In this document: positions 49,125 through 60,628 of the stretch, one piece after another
How the letters are laid out: each line of letters begins with the position of its first letter
How positions within the stretch are numbered: the stretch's first letter is position 1
Source: Trichomonas vaginalis G3
Lineage: Eukaryota; Parabasalia; Trichomonadida; Trichomonadidae
NCBI RefSeq assembly: GCF_026262505.1
Contig: NC_067206.1
Coordinates: 3,128,879 to 3,192,878 of the forward strand
Length of the DNA: 64,000 nt
Direction: 5' to 3'
Program-made: the position numbers and the translations under genes
Notes under the pieces: generated by a model
Told to the model about the DNA's origin: nothing
Seen by the model: the letters and a program-made list of their open reading frames with translations, nothing else
The model's database searches: none

Positions 49125-49193
49125 GTCACCGGCTGGCTCGTCCTCAGAAATTTTTTATGGGCTAGAGGGCGCAACGCGCCTGGAAGCCCCACT
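49125..49193. repeat. Maverick terminal inverted repeat, right end of 25.3-kb element
   Basis: GTCACCGGCTGG at its inner side, GGGCTAGAGGGCG then GCGCCTGGAAGCCCCACT at its end. It is the inverse of 23,908-24,002 except for an internal length difference. Confidence 0.85.
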
Positions 49194-49887
49194 ACCTTTT
49201 TTTTCAATGTTGTTTAATAAAAGATAAAGTGTGAAATTCCGTTTTTAAATATATAAAAATTTTTATGGAAATGTTCATATGTCCGAAATTCAAATTATCA
49301 GAGAATCAATGGGTAACTCTTGTATGTGTTTTTGTGTTACGTGAGAAAACAACAATGAAATTGCCCATCTACGTCTCAGTTTAGATCGATAAAAATCTTC
49401 AACTTCATAACCTCTGCGTTAACATTTTGGGAATACGAACGCTGTTATACCTGTCGAAATTTGGAATTATATTATATTGTCATTAATATCACTGATATTT
49501 ATATCCCGGTTTAAATTCGTTAATCAACAATATACTTCAACTACTTTAAGACAATCAAACATTCTTTAGCATACTCGATGAACTCTCAGTAAATTGTTCA
49601 AAAATTGATTTGTTCATAACAAATTACAGAATTTTGACACCCGAAACTGTATATAACAGCAATATAGAAACTAGACTATGAACTTCTTCAAATGAATATA
49701 ACTTAGCTTTTCGAAAATGTTGAGAATTTTGTTCAATTATAACATCTTTTTCTAATGACATTGCCGTGCGCAAAAGCCTATCTTTGTTTTGTGTCGCAAG
49801 ACTTATCGAGCTATATTCTATGTAGAACGTTGCATAAATTTGATTGGTTTTTCTAATGATAAAAATTATTTATAAATTCAATAGTAC
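49194..49887. other. Host DNA between two Mavericks
   Basis: 694 bp of AT-rich, apparently single-copy DNA. I see no gene, repeat or RNA in it. Confidence 0.5.
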
Positions 49888-49950
49888 AGTATACATTGTG
49901 CGTCGCCTGTAGCCTACAGCTACAGTCACCGGCACAATGAAAAGTGACAC
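49888..49950. repeat. Maverick terminus with hairpin, second family
   Basis: AGTATA is followed by a hairpin at 49,894-49,939 with outer stem CATTGTGC / GCACAATG and inner stem CTGTAGC / GCTACAG, then AAAAGTGACAC as in the other family. Confidence 0.75.
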
Positions 49951-50013
49951 TATACGGGCGCACATATGTACGCATATATGTGTAAAAATAAACGTTCATA
50001 TGTAAACTAACCT

Positions 50014-51700
50014 TTATTCACTAGCAGGGGCTGATAAATCATAATCGTCAAGAAGAACGATAGGTGGTCCCACTGGTTTAATCTGTATGGAGAGGCAAAC
50101 GTGACGTAAGAAGCATAGCACCGGTTTCTCAGTATATTTAATAGACTCTGCTGTTGGCTTAACTGTAAGCTTATATGTAATAGGTGAGTTAGATAACTGA
50201 CCCTGTTGGAATGTATAATCAGTTTCGCAAGGGAATCCACATAGGTAATGACCTAAGTCATTTGACTCGATTCTAAATTGAGGGACTGATGTGGTTGTGA
50301 TAGACCTCATGACATCATAGTTGAAGCCAACAGTATCGTTATTATTGTTAGTAGCATTTGCCTGCATCTCATAGAAGATTGGATCATTAGATGCTTGAGC
50401 CTCAGCAGGTATGTTACCATATGCACCGCAGTTCAGTTGAATTTGTTCAAACAGTGGATTTTCATAGGTAGTGTTATAATTAGGTGTTTTCTTAAATAGT
50501 GTATAAATGGTGTTCACATATAATGGAGTAAATGCTGCCGTGAATGTACAAGGAGTTCCTGCACCTTTAGCCATTGAACCATCCATAGTAATGCAGTCAA
50601 TTCTTTGATTGGGAAGTTTAGAGTCTTTGCCGAATATCTTGCCACAAATCACTATAGATGTTAGGGTCCAAAGAGAATGAGTTACAGTATGTAATCATTT
50701 CAAAGAAGTTTGCATTCTTCTTAGCGAACTTAATAAACTTGGTACCAAATGATATCGTACTCTTATCGGCAGTCCAAGTTACAGTATCAATAACTTTGAT
50801 ACCTTCATAGATAGGAGTGAAGTGATTAGTGATTGGCATATAGCTTGTAACATTGGCTTGCATGTTCGGTAATGGTAGAATATCCTGATAACTTAATGGT
50901 GTCCAAACCATACCAGCAATACTGAACTTAACCTTAAGTTGTAAGTTACCAGCAAACGCTGGAATGAATCTAATGTTATTAAGTACTAAGAATCTTCTTA
51001 GGTCAATCTTGATTGGAATGTGGAACTTTAATGTAGTTGCACCACTAATTGGATTATTGAGTTCAATAATCTGTCCAGAACGAACTGTATCACATCTATT
51101 GAAAACATCTTTATGTCTAGCCTTACTAAATACATCAACTTTCTTAATAGCTTCAGTTGTAGATGCAGTAGAAGTAATGTAACCTTCTTCTCTAGCATTA
51201 TCTTGTGTATAAACACTTTTACCATTAGCGATTAATTGATATGATTCAACAGCATAGAATGAATCAATGTATCCCAACCAAATTGCTGGAAGATGTGCAC
51301 ATGATTTGCCACCAGCATATTTAGTATCAATTGCTTTAATTGCTGTAACATTTGATCCTGTAGGAGCGGTCTCAGCAGCTCTTTCTTTATATACTTCACC
51401 ATCATATTTAGGAACTTTTTCATCAGTTGGTTCAGTTTCTGTTGTAATTAAGCACTCACCATCGACATAACCACTAATGAACGTATTATATAAGTCAATC
51501 ATGTTCTCACCAGGTGGTGATATGTTAAATGTAATATAACCGTTATCAATAGTATTTGTCGGCATAGCTGGCACTTTTGTTGGGACATATCTATGGTTAG
51601 TATCTCCAATAGGAACTGCCCCATCAACTTGATCGAAATAATATCTTACTTGTCTGATGGAATCAGCAATACTGTATGTATTGAGGTTATCGTTCAACAT
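50014..51700 (-). pseudogene. Double-jelly-roll major capsid protein (broken)
   Basis: Recognisable by YITFNISPPGENMIDLYNTF near the start, IWLGYIDSFYAVESYQLIAN, and the strand set LKFHIPIKIDLRRFLVLNNI followed by FAGNLQLKVKFS, which parallels LKLRVPLSSFLIFRFLIYLP in the capsid at 43,834. Length of about 560 residues fits the family. First gene inside the terminus. About one break. Confidence 0.7.
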
Positions 51701-51720
51701 CTTTCTCAGCTATAAAAAAT

Positions 51721-52170
51721 TTACAATCTTCTTATTCTTGGGATTATTCGTCTTATTTGTGGCTGAGGTTTAGGAGGTTCTGGTTCAGGCTCTGGTTCAT
51801 CATCGAAGTGTATTCTTTTCTCTTCCATTGATTGAACATATTCTTGATTCTCTTTAGTTTCCTTCTCACGTTCAATTGGGTCCATGTTTGGTTCATTAAC
51901 TACACTGTTACGTTCTAATATCTTTGTCATCATCTCTAACAACATTTTATTAGTATATGCTTGTTCTTCTTCTTTCTTCTCATCAACTTTAGGAGCTTCT
52001 TGAACAACAGGAGCTGGGGCAGGAGCTGGTGAATTCAATGGTGCCTTTCTCTTTCTAACTTGAACTGAACCATTCTTCATATGACAAACATAATATAATG
52101 GATGTTGTATTCCTTTAGCTTCATTCAATATGATTGATTGCTTTTCACTTGGTGAAAGTTTTGACGTCAT
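51721..52170 (-). CDS. 149-residue Pro/Glu-rich protein
   Basis: The start at 52,170 (MTSKLSPSEKQSIILNEAKG) is chosen to keep a shared AT-rich leader with the divergent gene at 52,205. N-terminal 60 residues basic, then Pro/Ala, Glu-rich helix, and an (EP)n stretch ending PQIRRIIPRIRRL. Function unknown; the mixture resembles virion accessory proteins. Confidence 0.5.
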   Translation of the reverse strand: MTSKLSPSEKQSIILNEAKGIQHPLYYVCHMKNGSVQVRKRKAPLNSPAPAPAPVVQEAPKVDEKKEEEQAYTNKMLLEMMTKILERNSVVNEPNMDPIEREKETKENQEYVQSMEEKRIHFDDEPEPEPEPPKPQPQIRRIIPRIRRL

Positions 52171-52204
52171 TTCTATCCTAATAAAATTTTTTACTCCTAA
52201 CAAA

Positions 52205-52438
52205 ATGACTGAGAATACTTTCGACAGAGAAGCACTCAAGAATGAACTTCGTGAAGAAATACTTAAACTCAAACCGAACAAACCAAAAGAACAAACACAA
52301 GAAGAGAAACCAGCTAAACCAAAGCGTAAACTCACAGAGAAACAATTAGCTGCATTAGCAGCTGGACGCGCAAAGAATCCACGAATGATTGCAAAGAAAT
52401 TGAGAGAAGAGGAAGAAGCTAAGAAAAATAATAAGTAA
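52205..52438 (+). CDS. 77-residue basic protein
   Basis: MTENTFDREALKNELREEIL then KPAKPKRKLTEKQLAALAAG and a charged tail. The KRKLTEKQLAALAAGR segment is a common helical DNA-binding tail in Polinton and giant-virus small proteins; role inferred only. Confidence 0.5.
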   Translation: MTENTFDREALKNELREEILKLKPNKPKEQTQEEKPAKPKRKLTEKQLAALAAGRAKNPRMIAKKLREEEEAKKNNK

Positions 52439-52442
52439 GTGT

Positions 52443-55400
52443 TTAGAACTTTAACTTACGTTCAAAAGATGACTTCGTTGAAATAGTGAAGTCCTTATTT
52501 TTGTTGAAGCATGGTTTCGAACCAATGCACAAGTCAAAGGTTATCTCATCACCTTCATAAAGAGATTTGTACAATTCCACGATGCTATATTTTTCCCCAA
52601 CTTTCTCAGGGAAGAACAAACCTTTCTTCTCGTCATAATGTACTTGTATCGCATCTGGGAACATTTGGTTTGCAGTAAGTGCAATTACGTCCTGTGTGAT
52701 TCCCTTCATTCGACAGTGGAAAGCAATTTCCTTGAGGTCATTGGTTAATTCGTCGAGGTAAGTCTTCTTTCCAACGAATATAGATCTTTGTGCCTTAGAC
52801 ATATGTCCTGCAGTAATCTCTGCAAAGTCTGAATGAAATTGACCCAGTGCTTTTCCAATGAGTTCTCTGTTATACCTTCTCTTGTATTCTTCTGCTAACT
52901 TATCTAAGTCCTTCTCATACAAGTGTAAACTATCTGTATCCTGATAGAACAACTTCAAGCCCAAATCTTCTGCTGTGAAGAATACTTCATTCATGATTCG
53001 TTTGGACATAGAAAGGATTGAAACACCTAATGGACAATAGTTAAAGTGACGAACGATAGGTTTAAATGACTTTACACATGAAAGTTCGGAATCGGGGATG
53101 AACTCTATTGTCTGTATGTCATTATAGTTCTTAATGATATAGTCAGTGAGCTTATTGTCCTTGATGAAACGAATCTTTTTGTCAATGGGCTTTAATATCG
53201 TCTTACCATAGATACTGTTCAAAAGAAGTTTGATGATCTCTTGTATCGGATTACCTTCCTTCTTATACTTAGCACGTAATTCGAAGAGCTTCTTAACTTC
53301 ATTCCTTATTGTCATGTCCCTTTTTCCATCATAATAGTATCCATCAATGACTTTGCATGAGATCTCTTGGAACTTGATCAGATCTTGAAGCGTAATGTGG
53401 TCTACGAACATCTTGCAGCATGTATTGGAACTTCTGGCAACATGTAAGTCAGGGTTGATGTCAGGATTGACGACAATCAATGGGAATGCTGAGTTCTTAC
53501 CGATCGACAAGATCTCGATCTGACAGTAAAATCCTGAGATGAACTTTTCCTTTGTTGGTTCAGCTTGGTCATCATCAAAGAGATGCTCCAACAAGTATTC
53601 ACTGCTCTTCATCTCTTCTGTCATAACTTTTGGAATTCCTTCTAAACAGTAAAGTCTAGCAATTGCTGATGGATACAATGATACAGCATCGAAGTCAGTG
53701 ATGAGTTCTCCTTCATTGTATTGCTTCTTGTTCTCAGCTAGCATGCATCTTCCTCCTTGAATACACTTGGAAATATATTCACGAGGTTTTCCTGCAAGAT
53801 CAAAGAGATTACCGTTCTTCCAATATACTCTCTTCTCAAAGAGTTTGTTTGAGATAGAACTTATTGAAACATAATCATAAGCATCTATTTCAAACTCAGT
53901 CATGAGGTCATTGCGGAACTTAAGAAAGCCATCTCGTAAAATGCGTACATCTTGACCGCAATAGAATGACGAATAAACTTCCATGTCAAAGTGTTCATCA
54001 TCAATCTTGCAATCTTCAATCTTCTCAATGTTCTCATTAAAAGCTTCAATATCTTTGACATGATTCATGGCATCATCGATGTTACCAACTTTAGTTGTAT
54101 TAACTAACTCTTCCGTGTAGTAATTATATGGGAAAACTTCTTTTTCACCACTAGTGAGGTGAAACATTTCAGGGAATCTTTCCAACTTAGTTGAGATGAT
54201 TGCATAAGAGTCTTTGAAGCAGAGAAGTTTTCCTTTGTACTTTCCTTGTATCTGCATCGTTTGTGAACCTTTGATGATTGGAGTTCCTGTAATCTCTTCT
54301 AACTGAGACATGAGAAAAGTGACATCGTACGATAAGTTGTGGAAATAAACTAAACTCTTATCTGGTAAAGCTTCGAGGAATTTTGACGCACAGTCACTTC
54401 CCCAAATTGATGTATAACCATCATCGTCATCTTCCATGAAACAAATGTTGTATGCTTTGTGAATGTTTCCATCAGTTGATGCTTCGAAGTCAGCAAAGAA
54501 AACATGTTCTCTTGGGAACTTCATGTCTTTCTTCGTCTCTGAACTCCAATCTTTCTTCATCCTTGCGCAATAACGCTCATTGTATGTGAGGTCAATCATT
54601 TCTTCAAGGTTCTCATTATACATCGTTGTGAAGTATGTGCAAAGTTCTCCTGTTCTAATTGGTTCGAAATAATTGTTAGCAAACAAGAGTTCAATGACTT
54701 TTGCAAGTGGTGTAACTAACTTTGAGTTAATTGCATACCTTGTTTCATATCTTCTGTTAACTAACATCTTCTTCTCTAAAGTCCAATCCTTGCACAACTT
54801 ACAAACATCTTCATAGTTCTTGATGAACATTGAACTTATTGGAAGCTTTTCGTTCAACATGTAGTGGTCATACATTAATAAAAGTTCTACTGTCATCTTT
54901 GGTTCTTCATCTGGTTCATAAGTATATGAATGATTTGAATACTTCTCGTTGTATTTGATGACATGGAACCTTATTCCTGTTTCTTTGGCAATAACCTTAA
55001 TCTTTGACATTGGAAAATCTTTGACACGAATGATTTCCCTCATATGATTAATTGTTGCTTCGTCAACACCAGCTTGAATACAAGCGTAGATGAAACATGA
55101 ATCTTTCATCATCTTCTTTGCTGTCTCTGCATTAAGTTCGTTGAAGATCTGATACCTCTCTAAGTTAATAGGTAATTTGCATGTCCATGTCCAAAGCTGA
55201 CCATTACGTGACCTGTTTCTCTTCTTTGAATGGTTTTGTTTGATGATCTTGAGTGCGATCTTTTCTTGACCTGCTGCTCTCATCGTATCTAACATAACTT
55301 GTTCTTCAGCTGTGAGTTTATATGGTGTGTACGTTCCTTTTCTCAAAGCAGAAGCATCAACATCTGAATAAGCTGTATAGTCAAAGATCTCGATCTTCCT

Positions 55401-56132
55401 TAACGAAGGAATACTACAAAGGAAGAAGTCATAGTTTGATTCAAGGACTTTAGATGCTAATTCTTGTACTTCTGCTATTGGAGCTTCATTAAGTAACTGA
55501 TGAACTAATGATCCCATTGTATTGATGTTCAAATGACGCAAAATGTTTCTCTTCTCATCAAAGTCGTAATAGAATGTCCACTTCTGTTTGAAAAGGTCTA
55601 TCTGTCCAATGAACTTTGCCATAACTCTTGGAAACATCTTGTTGAAGTAATCTTTTCCTCTTGGACTGTATTGGTCAATGTTAAACATAATGAATCTTTC
55701 TCCTGCTTTAGTTATTGGGTCTAACCATTTCTCATCAGGAAGTTTTTGACCATTAATGTTCTTAACAACGTAAAAGGCATTCTGTATTTCTTTGTATGCT
55801 AATTCGCTCTCATCAATCTTTGGTGGAGGGTCTGAGTATATTGGTTGCATCTCCATTAACGCTCTATTATGAGATCTCTGATCGTGATCTAAAGCAACTG
55901 GGGAACTTGAGGCTGGAACACTCATGATACCATTGTAGTCATCATAGAAGCTCTTAGCATTCTTGAAAATATCTGCTACACTTCCTGTACCTCCTTGATT
56001 CTTAATTGCCAGAGCTAATTTATTGGTAATGTCTTTAGCTTTCTTAGGCATTTTGATCCCAAACATATCAAGCATACCTTTCTTATCTTCTGGTGAAAGG
56101 TTATTAACTAATCCTTTTATAGCATTGAGCAT
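52443..56132 (-). CDS. Protein-primed family-B DNA polymerase, 1229 residues
   Basis: Looks whole. Exonuclease motif I is FFADFEAS near residue 547, Exo II is HNLSYDVTFL about 50 residues later, and an Exo III-like YCGQDVRI follows. Polymerase motif A is ITDFDAVSLYPS near 814, motif B is LLLNSIYGKTILKP near 972, and motif C is FYQDTDSLHLY near 1066, followed by a KKTYLDEL block. The 500-residue N-terminal extension is typical of Polinton polymerases and probably includes the protein-priming region. It would copy the linear element from its ends. Confidence 0.95.
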   Translation of the reverse strand: MLNAIKGLVNNLSPEDKKGMLDMFGIKMPKKAKDITNKLALAIKNQGGTGSVADIFKNAKSFYDDYNGIMSVPASSSPVALDHDQRSHNRALMEMQPIYSDPPPKIDESELAYKEIQNAFYVVKNINGQKLPDEKWLDPITKAGERFIMFNIDQYSPRGKDYFNKMFPRVMAKFIGQIDLFKQKWTFYYDFDEKRNILRHLNINTMGSLVHQLLNEAPIAEVQELASKVLESNYDFFLCSIPSLRKIEIFDYTAYSDVDASALRKGTYTPYKLTAEEQVMLDTMRAAGQEKIALKIIKQNHSKKRNRSRNGQLWTWTCKLPINLERYQIFNELNAETAKKMMKDSCFIYACIQAGVDEATINHMREIIRVKDFPMSKIKVIAKETGIRFHVIKYNEKYSNHSYTYEPDEEPKMTVELLLMYDHYMLNEKLPISSMFIKNYEDVCKLCKDWTLEKKMLVNRRYETRYAINSKLVTPLAKVIELLFANNYFEPIRTGELCTYFTTMYNENLEEMIDLTYNERYCARMKKDWSSETKKDMKFPREHVFFADFEASTDGNIHKAYNICFMEDDDDGYTSIWGSDCASKFLEALPDKSLVYFHNLSYDVTFLMSQLEEITGTPIIKGSQTMQIQGKYKGKLLCFKDSYAIISTKLERFPEMFHLTSGEKEVFPYNYYTEELVNTTKVGNIDDAMNHVKDIEAFNENIEKIEDCKIDDEHFDMEVYSSFYCGQDVRILRDGFLKFRNDLMTEFEIDAYDYVSISSISNKLFEKRVYWKNGNLFDLAGKPREYISKCIQGGRCMLAENKKQYNEGELITDFDAVSLYPSAIARLYCLEGIPKVMTEEMKSSEYLLEHLFDDDQAEPTKEKFISGFYCQIEILSIGKNSAFPLIVVNPDINPDLHVARSSNTCCKMFVDHITLQDLIKFQEISCKVIDGYYYDGKRDMTIRNEVKKLFELRAKYKKEGNPIQEIIKLLLNSIYGKTILKPIDKKIRFIKDNKLTDYIIKNYNDIQTIEFIPDSELSCVKSFKPIVRHFNYCPLGVSILSMSKRIMNEVFFTAEDLGLKLFYQDTDSLHLYEKDLDKLAEEYKRRYNRELIGKALGQFHSDFAEITAGHMSKAQRSIFVGKKTYLDELTNDLKEIAFHCRMKGITQDVIALTANQMFPDAIQVHYDEKKGLFFPEKVGEKYSIVELYKSLYEGDEITFDLCIGSKPCFNKNKDFTISTKSSFERKLKF

Positions 56133-56173
56133 GTTGGTCTTTTATAACCGATAAAAAAATATACGTTATTTTT

Positions 56174-57004
56174 TTAATCGTCATCGTAATCATAATCGTA
56201 CGAAGATTCTGTATCATTGGTTTCTCTAACTTCTGGCTTATCTGGTTTAATCTCTATCACCATAAACATTGGTGACAATAATCGTACAGGCTGATCTTGG
56301 AAGTCAACTAAAGTAAACGTAACATTAGTTAGTTCCCAAGGAAATGCATCTATCCATGGTGAGGATTCCTTACATATAAGAGGTTTACCAGGTATCCAGA
56401 ACTCATTGATGTTATAACATGTAGATCTGTACATGATCTTTCTTCGATCATCAACTTGGTCAATATTATTGAACCCAGAGATGACAGACATTGATGAACG
56501 AAGATATAACTGATACCCGAAGTTGAACATAGGTGGTTTTGGCATTTTTAGTTCATTATCTGATATAATAGGTAGTTCTATTCCATATGCACCTAAAATA
56601 AGTCTTGCTCTATGTGAAGCATCTAATAAACAGACTTGACAAGTAACATCATATAGTGTTGTAAATTTAAGTTGATTCGTAGCACTCAGTGAAACTGTTA
56701 CATTATGTTGACCTTTTTTCATGTTATAATAATCAAACTGTTTTGTTACAATCTCTTGTAGTTTTGATACAATAGTATCCATATCAAATGAAAGAGCTGA
56801 CTTAAATGTACACACCTTTGGATCTTTATGTGAGTCTATCTGTAAGACAAAATAATCTGTTTCGTCACAAACAATAAAGTTCGCCATAGTACTGACACTT
56901 TTTACTCTCATCTTTATCTTACTTGGATGTCCCATGTTAGGATCTGCTTGAAACTGTATTGTCCCGTAGTTATTAGGATCAGTCAATTGTAGATAATACA
57001 TCAT
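56174..57004 (-). CDS. Penton-like minor capsid protein, 276 residues
   Basis: MMYYLQLTDPNNYGTIQFQA opens a beta-rich protein. The C-terminal strand set NVTFTLVDFQDQPVRLLSPM and VIEIKPDKPEV is the signature of Polinton penton proteins, followed by an acidic Asp/Tyr tail. It would occupy capsid vertices. Divergent from the fibre gene across a 19-bp AT-rich gap. Confidence 0.75.
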   Translation of the reverse strand: MMYYLQLTDPNNYGTIQFQADPNMGHPSKIKMRVKSVSTMANFIVCDETDYFVLQIDSHKDPKVCTFKSALSFDMDTIVSKLQEIVTKQFDYYNMKKGQHNVTVSLSATNQLKFTTLYDVTCQVCLLDASHRARLILGAYGIELPIISDNELKMPKPPMFNFGYQLYLRSSMSVISGFNNIDQVDDRRKIMYRSTCYNINEFWIPGKPLICKESSPWIDAFPWELTNVTFTLVDFQDQPVRLLSPMFMVIEIKPDKPEVRETNDTESSYDYDYDDD

Positions 57005-57377
57005 TTTTATACGTAGTAAAAGAATGAGTGTTGTTCCATATGCTTATGAATGTTATAAGTCTAGCGTACTTCAATATAAAGAATATACTCTCAGGATTAC
57101 TGATAATGCTTTAGTCATACATAAAGAAGGTGCTGATGATGAAGACATTACCATTGGTCCTGGTATATTACCTATCGAGCAACCAGATGGTACAATTGTT
57201 GAAACAGACATAAGTCAATACCTTCAAGAGTTGCAGAATCGTGTGACAAGAGTTGAGAATAATTACTTAGATGCTCCATTCTTCAGAACTGATAAGGACT
57301 ATATGTTTTCATGTATGGCGAGTAATGGTTTGCAAGAAACTCGAGAGATAAATATTAATGAAGCATTAGAGACTATA

Positions 57378-58681
57378 TAGGGTGTCCAAAGGTGCGTTTA
57401 GCACAGCGCTCTATATGAGACTATTAAAGGAGATATATGCTGATTATAAATATATAATAAAAAATATGAATATATGTATATGATGAGTATGTTGTATTTT
57501 GGCGCCATGCCGGGATATAAAATGAATTTTGAGACAAGAGGCGGTTTCGCGGGAAATTTTGGCGGGATTTTTTTCATTTTTTTAATGAATCATAAAGAAA
57601 ACATCCTCGCTCTTGCAAAAAAATGCAAAGACTGTAAAAAAATCTACGAGACATTGGTAAAATGCTTCGGTATGGATGCTCCTAGCTATTCCACTGTAAC
57701 GTATCATGTTAGGATGTATCACTTCATGAACAAAAAGGCGCCCATCATAAAAATTGACAAAAAATCGCCGGATCAAAGAAAAATCAAAGCAATTCTTCAA
57801 GCGCTAGATGAAGACCCAAGAGCATCACTCAGAAGGATAGAGGAGATGACAAAGATACCACGTACAACAGTCAGTTATTATCTGCACAATTATTTGAACT
57901 ACAAACTAGCGTATACACGTTGGGTTCCGCACAACCTTAATTCAGTTCAAAAAAAATCTAGAGTCCAATCTTCGAAAGAGCTCCTCTCTATATTGGGTGC
58001 GTATCAATCCAAGAAGTTTCGCTTTTTAGTAACAGGGGACGAGTCTTAGTTTCAATATGCAACAGAAGTCAAAATCATGTGGATCCCGAAGGATGAAAAT
58101 CCGCAAACATTCCCGAAGAAAAAAATTGACACACCAATGATGATGTTGTCGGTTTTTTGGGGCGTGAATGGCATCATCGCAATTGATATTCTTCAAAAAC
58201 CTAATACGATGAATGCTCAGTATCTAATTGACAATGTTCTTACTCAAATTATCAATTCTGATGAGTTTGAGAAATCCAAACAACAAAAACAAAAGTTTGC
58301 AATTCATTTTGATAATTCAAGAGTTTACAAAAGTCATAAGGTAATGAATTACTTGGTGGAAAACAATGTCAAAGTTGTTCCAAACCCAATTTATTCACCT
58401 GATATTGCACCCTCTGACTTTTATTTATTCGGCACGCTAAAAAAGAGAGCTGAAGGACGCGAATTCGCGAGTCCAGATGATCTTGAAAATTTTGTAAGAG
58501 AGCAATTTGAGCAATTTTCTCATGATGATTTAAAGCGTGTCTTTGAAGCCTGGATCGATCGCTGCGAACGCGTGATTGAATCCAATGGTGATTATATTTA
58601 AATAAACTTTATATATATGTAACTTGTTTATTTCTATTCGCAGTATTCAGGTTTGTGCTAAACACACCTTTGGACACCCTA
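57378..58681 (+). mobile_element. Tvmar1-type mariner transposon, copy 2 (1,304 bp)
   Basis: Ends TAGGGTGTCCAAAGGTG and its inverse, flanked by TA. Full length, inserted in the fibre gene of the second Maverick family. Confidence 0.95.
57585..58601 (+). pseudogene. Tvmar1 mariner transposase with one internal stop
   Basis: Start MNHKENILALAKKCKDCKKI at 57,585; 338 residues expected. N-terminal paired helix-turn-helix (RASLRRIEEMTKIPRTTVSY). The D34D catalytic core has D in VTGDES, D in IHFDNSR and D in IAPSDFYLFG with 34 residues between the last two. A TAG at 58,047-58,049 replaces the tryptophan expected after GDES (copy 1 keeps it). No frame change is seen. Confidence 0.9.
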
Positions 58682-60628
58682 TAATATATCATGTCAAACG
58701 GTTATTATCGATTGACCATGGAGTTCATTTTGACCCAAGGTCTACACTGTTCAATATACCAATGATTGAAAACAGTCATTTAACATTTAAAGAAGATACA
58801 TTGTATAATGCTTTAAACGCAGCATTTGCTTATATATTAGGTCATGAACAAGTACAAAATAGTGGTATTGCAATATACTTAGATAAAGTTATGTTAAAGA
58901 AACCATTGACATTCACAGAAGATGGACCAAAAGCAACTGGTATTGTTGGTGATGGAACATTATTGACGAAAGAATACTTAACAAGTCATGCTGGAGAATT
59001 TTTCTCCACTAATGATAGTATCAGTACAACACCAAAAGTTATTTTATTGAAGAAACCAATCACATTTGATGCTGAAGGAAAGACAAAAGCAACTCGTATA
59101 GCTGGCGATGGAGTTCTTCTGACTAAGGAATACTTGAAGAAAAATATCAATGACTTCGTTGAAGTTGTCAAAGATAAAGAATCTGGTCTTAGATTCAATC
59201 CTTTATCATTCATCTTTGACATAGCAAACGCCGGAGCTACTGCAGCCTCATGGATATCATTACAAGGTCAAATTAATGCATTATGGACTTTTATTGGTGC
59301 AAGAGATGGTATTCAAACAGTCACTGCAGCTTTAGAGTTAATACCTGGTGGTAAAGGTGGTTTTGCTCTAGGTTTCAAAAATCTTGTTACTACTGTATTG
59401 ATAAACGCTAAATCTGCTGTAGGTTTTACCATACATAACGCGAGAATGTATTGGCAATTAGGTACTGCTTGGTTACGTGCAATACCAAGAGATGCAGATG
59501 ATAAGAAAGAAGATCAAGTTGACCTTAATGTTCCAACTGTTATTTTTAAACTTCGTGAATTATATCCATCATTTGTAGAATTCATCAAGAGTGTAAATGA
59601 TTCAATCAGTATTAATAGTATTACTTTAGATAAAGAGTTTCAAGGGATAGATTACATCTTTTGTTCGCTTGCTGAATTAGCGAAGAAAGTTGAGGAGAAC
59701 AAAAATAATGGAGGAAGAACTGCACTTAAGATTGCAGACAAAGCTGACAAAAGTTATGTTGACGAAGAGATACGTAAAGTTGTATCTAAAGAATATACTT
59801 TACCACAGTCTGTCATACTTAAGACAATCAAAGGTCCAGAGAAAGATATGTACCCAGGTGATGGTACAACAGTTAAAGTTAATGAAAGAGTTTCATTCCC
59901 ATCTGGTATTGATACAAAAGAAGTATATATTAATGGTGAAAACATCAATACAACATTGATTCCTTTGAAAAATAATGAGTTCACTGAACCTTTGACAGTT
60001 AAATCAATTCGTTCAAGAGAAGACAAACCTGTTATAATCAATAAAATAGGAGCTGATAATGACCAACCAGTTCAAATCAAGAAAATAAGAGCAGACGACA
60101 TAATATTGAACTATACCCTTGGTTCAAGTGCACCTTTAGAGAATCCAAGCACTAGCGTAAAAGACACGCTTAACAGTTTAGATAACAGTTGCAGGAACAT
60201 TGAAGGTCATGTCAGAAACTTTGAAACACATGAGCTACCAACAATGTTAGATAAGAAAGCTGACAAAACTTATGTGGATGCAGAACTAACAACGAAATTT
60301 TGGAAACCAGATAAAATGACATTTACAACAGAAATTATAAATGGTGAACCAGCAACTCCATTTGAATTTGTTAGAGGTCTTCAACCAGATACTTTTGAAT
60401 TTTTCTTGGATAATTCTATTGAACTAACATTACATTATAAAAGTGGAACAAATGCAACATTTCATCCGGGAGATACATTCCAAATGGTATTTAATGACAT
60501 AAGTTCTTTAGAATATGTTTATAGAGCTATGAGCATATATGATTTAATATATCCTATAGGAGCTGTTTATACGTCTATGAATCCAATAAATCCAAACACT
60601 TTATTTGGTGGTAGATGGTATGAAAGTT

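Larger units (their letters stand above)
23908..49193 (+). mobile_element. Maverick/Polinton with both termini, 25.3 kb
   Basis: Starts AGTGGGGCTTCCAGG at 23,908 and ends with the inverse at 49,193, the AGT...ACT form known for Polintons. Left to right it carries methyltransferase, four small proteins, jelly-roll protein, fibre, integrase, more small proteins, polymerase B, an HNH-like protein, ten or so small genes, packaging ATPase, SF3 helicase, penton-like protein, major capsid protein and core-like proteins. It holds two insertions (hairpin-chain element; Tvmar1) and roughly half a dozen small breaks. The flanking six bases do not match (CAGGTG left, ACCTTT right), so the target duplication is lost or the ends have recombined. 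High similarity to arm B suggests a recent origin. Confidence 0.9.
49888..60628. mobile_element. Maverick/Polinton of a second family (left 10.7 kb)
   Basis: Begins AGTATACATTGTGCG with a terminal hairpin. Genes: major capsid (-), a 149-residue basic/acidic protein (-), a 77-residue basic protein (+), polymerase B (-), penton-like protein (-), fibre (+). Gene order and sequence differ clearly from the 25-kb family. A Tvmar1 copy sits in the fibre gene and another Maverick enters the fibre gene at 60,629, so the rest lies beyond the window. Apart from these insertions only about one break is seen. Confidence 0.85.
57024..60628 (+). pseudogene. Phage-like fibre gene, interrupted by Tvmar1 and cut by a nested Maverick
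   Basis: N-terminal part MSVVPYAYECYKSSVLQYKE with a QELQNRVTRVENNY coiled segment. Beyond the Tvmar1 copy come KADKSYVDEEI and KADKTYVDAEL modules, a glycine-rich middle, and PIGAVYTSMNPINPNTLFGG, matching PVGSIYTSMDARGP of the other fibre. The gene stops where the next Maverick begins. Only the module pattern and collar start are shared with the first family. Confidence 0.75.

Noticed and set aside
23902-49199. Six-base target duplication for the 25.3-kb Maverick
   Set aside because: Left CAGGTG and right ACCTTT do not match directly, so none is claimed although both termini are clear.
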